NCBI RefSeq assembly: GCF_964355755.1
Contig: NC_092680.1
Span: 5,001-69,000, forward strand
Reading direction: 5' to 3'
DNA: 64,000 nucleotides
DNA from: Antedon mediterranea
Taxonomy: Eukaryota > Echinodermata > Crinoidea > Comatulida > Antedonidae
Part shown: positions 57,482 through 64,000 of the stretch, piece by piece
Position numbering within the stretch: position 1 is the first letter of the stretch
Layout: every line of letters begins with the position of its first letter
The notes under the pieces: generated by a model
Database searches by the model: none
Seen by the model: the letters and a program-made list of their open reading frames with translations, nothing else
What the model was told of the DNA's origin: nothing
Position numbers and translations under genes: made by a program

Positions 57482-58412
57482 ATGGCCTTCAAGGTTTTAT
57501 GGTACATTATGTCTATGGAGCTTTGTATTGCACGCAAGGTGGGTCACTTCTTTTCAAGGTTTTATGGTACATTATGTCTATGGAGCTTTGTATTGCACAC
57601 AAGGTGGGTCACTTCTTTTCAAGGTTTTATGGTACATTATGTCTATGGAGCTTTGTATTGGACGCAAGGTGGGTCACTTCTTTTCAAGGTTTTATGGTAC
57701 ATTATGTCTATGGAACTTTGTATTGCACACAAGGTGGGTCACTTCTTTTCAAGGTTTTATGGTACATTATGTCTATGGAGCTTTGTATTGCACACAAGGT
57801 GGGTCACTTCTTTTCAAGGTTTTATGGTACATTATGTCTATGGAGCTTTGTATTGCACACAAGGTGGGTCACTTCTTTTCAAGGTTTTATGGTACATTAT
57901 GTCTATGGAGCTTTGTATTGCACGCAAGGTGTTTCACTTCTTTTCAAGGTTTTATGGTACATTATGTCTATGGAGCTTTGTATTGCACACAAGGTGGGTC
58001 ACTTCTTTTCAAGGTTTTATGGTACATTATGTCTATGGAGCTTTGTATTGCACGCAAGGTGGGTCACTTCTTTTCAAGGTTTTATGGTACATTATGTCTA
58101 TGGAGCTTTGTATTGCTTGCAAGCAAGGTGGGTCACTTCTTTTCAAGGTTTTATGGTACATTATGTCTACGGAGCTTTGTATTGCACGTAAGGTGGGTCA
58201 CTTCTTTTCAAGGTTTTATGGTACATTATGTCTATGGAGCTTTGTATTGCACGCAAGGTGGGTCACTTCTTTTCAAGGTTTTATGGTACATTATGTCTAT
58301 GGAGCTTTGTATTGCAAGCAAGGTGGGTCACTTCTTTTCAAGGTTTTATGGTACATTATGTCTATGGAGCTTTGTATTGCACGCAAGGTGGGTCACTTCT
58401 TTTCAAGGTGAA
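57482..58412. repeat. 65-bp minisatellite (GGTTTTATGGTACATTATGT type)
   Basis: About 14 copies of CTTCTTTTCAAGGTTTTATG, GTACATTATGTCTATGGAGC and TTTGTATTGCACGCAAGGTG. The unit has no stop in any plus-strand frame, so three overlapping frames of about 280-310 codons appear. They are repeat artefacts: the protein simply cycles, and 65 is not a multiple of three. Confidence 0.95.
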
Positions 58413-58635
58413 TCAATTTACTAATGCATGGTCTTGTTACAAATTAAAGTGTTTGGATGGTAGGTATGCATTCATATCCTAAGTTTGTACCACCTTTGGG
58501 GTTTCACAATAAATGAATCGTCAGTGTAGTAAGACTAAGAGGTGGCTTTGTTGCACTAACCTTTTCCCTGAGTTTACAGAGTTGACGTCAATGATACAAA
58601 AGTAACCCACAGGCTTATGCTTTCTGAAGAGGCCC

Positions 58636-59017
58636 TGTTACAACCGCTAATGAAGAAAACGCCAGCTAATGTCGAAACAACCGTTAATGTAGAACAACCC
58701 ACTTTCAGAGGAAAGACTGATAGCTAAGTAAAGATCGATGCATTTGCACATGATTGAGACATTTTTACAAAATATATAACATTTTCTACATTAGCTGGCG
58801 ATAGTAACTACTGTACATAAGCTGGGAGGCAATTTTCGTTACTACATAAGCTGTTGACCGTTTCTACATTAGCTGGTGTTGATTTTTATTTACTACATAA
58901 GCTTTTGGTGTTTCTACATAAGCTGGAGGTTTTACTACATAAGCGCCGCGGTGGGTTGTTCTACATTAACGGTTGTTTCAACATTAGTTGGCGTTTTCTA
59001 CATTAACGGTTGTAACA
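58636..59017. mobile_element. 382-bp MITE with GGCCC duplication
   Basis: Inverted ends TGTTACAACCGCTAATG and CATTAACGGTTGTAACA continue inward for about 70 bp (AGAAAACGCCA, GAAACAACCGTTAATGTAGA, ACAACCCAC). They are flanked by exact GGCCC at 58631-58635 and 59018-59022. The interior has repeated TACATAAGCTG and TACATTAGCTGG motifs. No coding sequence. Confidence 0.85.
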
Positions 59018-59022
59018 GGCCC

Positions 59023-61747
59023 TAATACCGTTTGTCTAATAGGAAGGCCATGCTAATCAAATACTTACAAATAAATATTTCATGTTTGTTAGGCAGTTGT
59101 TTTGTACATATACGATGCATCTAAATTAATTTAAATTGACTAGTTTTTAAATGTTAGCATTATAATGTGGTTATTTTAAGGTTCAATAAAAAACGTTTAA
59201 CCCAGAAATAATAATTTAAGTCTTTAGTTTACATCAGACCAACTTCTGTAATATGCTGCTGGGGATCATTGTTGCATTCAAATGAAATTAAAGAATTTCA
59301 ATGTTAAAATAATAAATAGAAAAAAAAATAATATCTCTAATTATAATAATCTCTAAAAATTGAAACTGTTGAATATTGTACAATGGGAAATGTTGCTGTA
59401 GAGTTTGTCAATAACTCTAACTGTATGTTCTGTGGTAATAAGTAAATGAGTGTCTGTAATAAATTGAATATTAAAAGTTTAAAATTCGAATTATCAAACA
59501 AAAATATCAAATAATTTTATTCGTTAAATAGGGTTGACAATTTTCATATTTGCTCTTTCTCTTTCAACTCATGACAATATTCTTTCATTCAAATCACATT
59601 ATTTCTACAATTTCTAACTATATTTTAGTCTTTCCCAAGTACAGTTTGATAACACAGTCTGTATTACTATTCATGCCCTTTCCTAACATAGGTTATACTA
59701 GTAGTAATACCTACTTTCACTGTTCAACATGTTCGTAATACAAATTATACAAATGTTAAAAATAATTTACCTTAAACAATTACCTGTACATGGTTACTTT
59801 CTATGACGCATAATTTATAAGTGAGCGATCAATAAGTAAAAGTGTGTACATGTAATACAGATAATAACATGTGTCTTTACATTTTAATTATGAAGATGCA
59901 CAATACAATGTTCATTCAAATCATCTACCAATCAGATGTAGCCAGGTAAGTGTTAGGGATTGTCTTAATAATTTTTCATACATTGTATGTACCTGTACAT
60001 TACATTGTGTAATTTCTCTTTTTCTTTGTTTACTTTCTAATCTCAGTATTATTTGTATTAAAGGTCAGACACTGCATTATGTTTGTTTTGTCATGTTTTT
60101 ATTAATAACTGCAGTATCTGAATTTATATTATGATTATTAAATTAAAACAATTTTATTAGTTATCCTTTGGAGAGTTAACTCCGTGTGCTTCTATGGAAT
60201 CATCTTTTTTTTCTTATAGTTACGCACTTGGTGAATACAGCTAACCTTTTATTGCATGAAATCATCTTTTTTTTTGCTTTTCAATATTATTCTTTCATTC
60301 TGTCCCTTTTTTGTTGGTCGCATTTCTCTAAACTGTGCACCTCCTATGTTTTAATGATGTTTTGCAAGGTGATTTACGCACAATTTCATGAATTTCAATG
60401 ATATTATTAAAAACTAAAAGTTTTATTGACAATTTAATTCATATCAAGGATCAACTTTCTGTGGAGTAAAAATGGCGTGTTTCATAAAAAGTTGGAGCAC
60501 ACATTTATTTTAAAATGAGCAAAATTAATTTTAAAAAATCAACTTTCTATACGGACATTTGAGCATTTCCAAATGTTGCTTTGCGCACAACATGTAAATA
60601 GAGTGAAACAACCAATATTTACAAATTTTCATTTCTGTATACCTTCAGCTTCTGTGATACATTTTATTTATTTTTATGAACTTTAATTGTGAAATAATGA
60701 TGCAAATATGCATGTTATTGTTATTGCCAAAAAATGGATAATTAATGGAAATTTATGAAAAAAGAACATGCCTATTTTGAATCTATTTATTATAGCTTCT
60801 CAGGATGGATGGTGACCACTGTACAGTAAGGCCACCTAGTGAGTGCATATAGCTTATTTGAACCCTAATCTTTCTCATATTTTAATATTTTCTTGTTCAA
60901 TCAAAATTATTTTTCGTAGGAGGAGTTACATCTTTGTATGTGTACATTTTCTTATGTATGTGCACATGATGTTTGTAGAGCAGATAATTAACTTGTCAAA
61001 GTGAGTTCAAGTCTAGTTTAAAATTGTTTTGCTATCTAATCACTAATTTTGATTTTTTTCAGCCCAAAACCCTTTAAAAAGAATGGAGGAAATGATTCAC
61101 ATTTTACACCTGTCTGATTGAACAGAGTGCAAATCAAGAATTAGTAGGTATAACCAAAATATTGGAATATTCAGAATTGTTGGTAGTGAACAGTATGCAA
61201 ACTTGTAATAGGCCTACCTATTTTGTATATCAAATAAAATGTGTTTAACATGATCCACTAACCTAGTTTTATAGAGATCCGCCCCTGCTTGTATTTGGCT
61301 TCTTTCTCGATGAGTGAGGTAGGCTAGGTATTGTTTTGTTTTATTGTTAACTGATCTTGTGTTCTTATGGACGAAGATAGGTCAAGGAAGGTTTTGTAAA
61401 TTGTACATGATCATTCATCCATTTTAGAGTAGCCCTATGGCCTAGGCGTGAAGCCGATGGATCAGTGGTTTGTAATATACTACAAACTACTGTGTACTAC
61501 TAGCATATGCCTAGCCTAGGCCTATATTTATAGTTATATATACAGTAGTAGATAGTAGGCCTAAGGCCTAGGCCTAGGTACGGTAGGATTGAATGGTACT
61601 GCTGCTGTCTGCGCTGCCATGGTTGGTATGATGGATTATTATTCACTTTGAGTATCATCAGGAGTAGTTGCACAAACACATCCACCAGTCTAGATTACCC
61701 ATCTAAAGGCAAAAGCTTACGCAACAAAGATATTAAATCTTACTTAC
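59023..61747. other. AT-rich DNA within the putative 5' intron
   Basis: No gene, satellite or inverted repeat recognised. Several short open frames without domains. Confidence 0.5.
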
Positions 61748-61950
61748 CTCCATATTATTATTAATATTAGGTTGGTTAAGTTGTGTGTGTGACTCTCTCG
61801 ATGGTGGAGGTGGTGATCGTGTCGCGGAAGTTTTTCGAATAATGACCGCGTATTGGACACTTCCATTGTGTTTAAAGGGTGTGCTCGCTCAATGGAAAAG
61901 ACACGTGTGAAACACGTTGATCGCGACATCAGAATATTTTAGTACGAATA
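61748..61950 (-). other. Candidate 5' exon of the 1542-residue gene, with an upstream ORF
   Basis: A strong donor (ATGGAG/gtaagtaag) at 61747 on the minus strand follows more GC-rich sequence. Splicing to the acceptor at 56008 would place an upstream frame starting MSRSTCF or MEVSNTRSLF in front of the main start. That frame would end with a TGA overlapping the main ATG (ATGA). The 5' limit is not visible. Assignment to this gene is inference. Confidence 0.45.
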
Positions 61951-63019
61951 AAGAAATATAAAACACACAATTAAGTATAATTTGGATAGTTACTCCGTGG
62001 AGTGATCAAATAAATATACGTCCATTCATAAAATCATTTTCTTATTGTAAATAAAAGAAATCCAATTCGGAGTATAGCTCCATGGTATACGCCTAAAGTG
62101 ACCCGGGTCTCCAGTTAGTCCGATTAGGCCTACTCCACAATATCATTCTATGAACTTGTTTATATTGACTTGTTTTATCGATTTTGTGAAAATGTAGGCC
62201 GTAAAACATGTTTTTGGTTAAGTTAGTTCTTAAATGTTCTTGTTACTTTAATGGATAATTTTTTGTTAACTCTATTTTTAACAGTTGACATGACCGCATA
62301 GGCCTATGCATGTTGTCGGAACGATTGATAGAAAAAGAGATCAAGGCTATAGAATACTGCAGATACTTATCATAAGTAGGCTTTTCACAGCCTTTAGAAA
62401 TCGGGTGGAGGGCGTTGGTGACATTTATAGGGTTAACTCTATAGCCTAATTCAATTAAAAATTGTATTGTTTCAACAACCGTTTTAACTAACTTAACAGA
62501 AAGCACATCCAGTATAGCTTTCCGGTATGCGATCTTACAACAGTGTGTAAAGAACATGCAACAAAGTACGCGGCATTGCTTAGAACTTTACTTCCGCCTT
62601 TAATTATTTTTACAATAATATATCAATCGTACTTACAGACAGATTTTCAGATATTACAGTCATAGGAATGTTGAATGACGAGTACCTTATAACCCTAACA
62701 AATCAGAAAGGTAATAAACGAAAGTATATAGTGCTCGTGTTAAGACGGCTACCTCGCCCTGGAACAAAACCCCACACCTAATATAACGAGGTTGACTGTC
62801 ACTCGTTAATACAAAATGTATACCCTATTAGGAGATCATAAATCGTTAGCTCCATGGTCATCCTACACAAACACATGCAATAACCCTGAGACAGACCGAT
62901 AAAGGGAAACCCATTGACACAAACGTTTCTTTCTTGGTACTGTTGATTCGAAAGAATTTATTTTGTGACAAATGTTCACAAAAAAGCTGAACCGGAAGAG
63001 GCCTAATTGATCAAGGTTA
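61951..63019. other. Right-edge intergenic DNA
   Basis: No gene recognised. The minus-strand frame at 62243-62557 (104 residues) has no recognisable domain. Confidence 0.45.
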
Positions 63020-63330
63020 TAATAACTCAAGTACTGGACACTTTTTATATGTCCATTATCATAATAAAATAACAATAGAAATTCATATTAAATATTGGCA
63101 AATATTAGTACGATAAAAAAAACAAATAAATATAAAATATAAAAATTAAAACAACTTAATTTATGTTTAGGTTAAAATACAAACAATGCAATTACAATAT
63201 TCAAAATTGATAAAAACTTCCATTTATACATAGTCTGAATTACAGAATTTAATCGACTGTGAAGTGATAATAGTATGGATGGCATTTGCAACAAAAGCAT
63301 ATTGTCCTGTTACTGTATTAGTTCCAATAA
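63020..63330. repeat. AT-rich dispersed repeat, copy 2
   Basis: Same family and orientation as 22940-23300. It shares AATAGAAATTC, an AAATATAAAATATAAAAATT-like tract and GTATGGATGGCATTTGCAAC, ending near TTAGTTCCAATAAAC. Confidence 0.6.
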
Positions 63331-63532
63331 ACTACTGTATAACAAATGTTTATAGGGCCTACTACTCATTGTAAACATAGCAGTTAATGTTGATCGAACT
63401 TTTACGTCAAAATTGGAAGTCGAGTGGCGTTTTGTGTAAGAATGTCTTGTTTCAAATAAAACAAATTCTTCCAGACTTTAAAGTACGTCAGAATCAACAT
63501 TGAGTTCTAATACTAATTGTTTTTTAGATTAT

Positions 63533-63690
63533 TGAAGGTTAATGGCTCCCCTGGGTCAAGAGTATTTTCACAATCAATGTTCCCCTTACCATACCCATGC
63601 TATACTTGATGGTTAATGGCTCCCGGTCAAGAGTATTTTCACAATCAATGTTCCCCTTACCATACCCATGCTATACTTGAAGGTTAATTT
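63533..63690. repeat. 75-80 bp tandem duplication
   Basis: GAAGGTTAATGGCTCCC, then GGTCAAGAGTATTTTCACAA and TCAATGTTCCCCTTACCATA occur at about 63535 and 63609. Confidence 0.9.
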
Positions 63691-64000
63691 AGCATACAAC
63701 TTAATATTCAGAGGAGAATAGAATGAATTTGTGACTTTTAGCCCCTATCTCCCCTACTTGTGAAAAGAATACATGAAAACTAAGATCAACAAAATAATTT
63801 ATTCTATGTTTAGACTACGACGTGGTACTCATGAATTGTTTTTTTTTAAATTATCATATCATTTTTGCAAGCATTTTTGTCTAATTTCAATTTAAAATGA
63901 AAACAAAACTGATTATAGTTTGATGTCATTCTGCCCTGGCGGCGTTCAAACAGGAAATCAATTTGTGGTGGTATACAAAAAGGAAGAACTGGCTTTATAT

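Noticed and set aside
57346-58482. Three overlapping plus-strand frames of about 280-310 codons
   Set aside because: They are the three frames of the 65-bp minisatellite. The unit lacks stops in any frame and the protein only cycles; no domain, no flanking exon structure.
61050-61240. Possible last exon of a plus-strand transcript (ttttttcag at 61062, AATAAA near 61230)
   Set aside because: No coding frame or upstream partner exon could be found; too weak to annotate.

Overview
This window is eukaryotic (metazoan) genomic DNA. Genes are split by GT-AG introns, the DNA is AT-rich, and minisatellites and inverted-repeat transposons are very common. The frequent taggcctac-like strings, the tRNA-derived SINEs and the secreted C-type lectin/PAN protein fit a marine invertebrate, perhaps an echinoderm. 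That placement is inference; no ribosomal or mitochondrial marker is present.

Three protein-coding genes can be supported, all on the minus strand. (1) At 4357-22542 there is an 18-exon gene whose translation follows HAUS6 (augmin subunit 6, FAM29A/Dgt6) from the N-terminal domain to the SP-rich C-terminal tail. Exon phases agree throughout except for some doubt at exon 16. Its introns carry at least eight different minisatellites, three tRNA-derived SINE pieces, a 2.8-kb DNA transposon and a 0.5-kb MITE. (2) At 47261-49906 there is a four-exon secreted protein: signal peptide, C-type lectin domain with EPN and WND motifs, then a PAN/Apple-like domain. All its introns are phase 1. Its third exon has a duplicated, tandemly expanded copy just downstream. 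(3) At 51361-56007 one large exon encodes a 1542-residue, low-complexity protein with eight 28-residue repeats near the N-terminus and a compact basic C-terminal domain that resembles SKI/SNO/DAC domains. A candidate 5' exon lies at 61748-61950.

The DNA between HAUS6 and the lectin (about 23.4-47 kb) is almost entirely inverted-repeat DNA. In order it holds a 2.2-kb element with nested inverted repeats, a small diverged MITE, a 2.4-kb foldback element built of 97-bp units, a 251-bp near-perfect palindromic MITE, and a giant 16.8-kb foldback element (30179-46945). The giant element is flanked by an exact 9-bp duplication (TTGACTGAT). It has identical ends of about 170 bp, about 90 copies of a 183-bp unit in two head-to-head arms, a central loop of only about 30 nt, and higher-order repeats that differ between arms (10 units on the left, 11 on the right). 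No transposase is visible in it. This is the most unusual structure in the window.

The left edge (1-2600) is a CTGTCTAGA-type satellite that switches orientation, followed by the 3' end of a non-LTR retrotransposon and a 10-bp satellite. The right edge (56-64 kb) holds two 65-bp minisatellites, a MITE with a GGCCC duplication and otherwise unremarkable AT-rich DNA. A recurring theme is minisatellite expansion of gene sequence itself: the HAUS6 exon 15 splice donor, the lectin exon 3, and the coding repeat of the 1542-residue protein.
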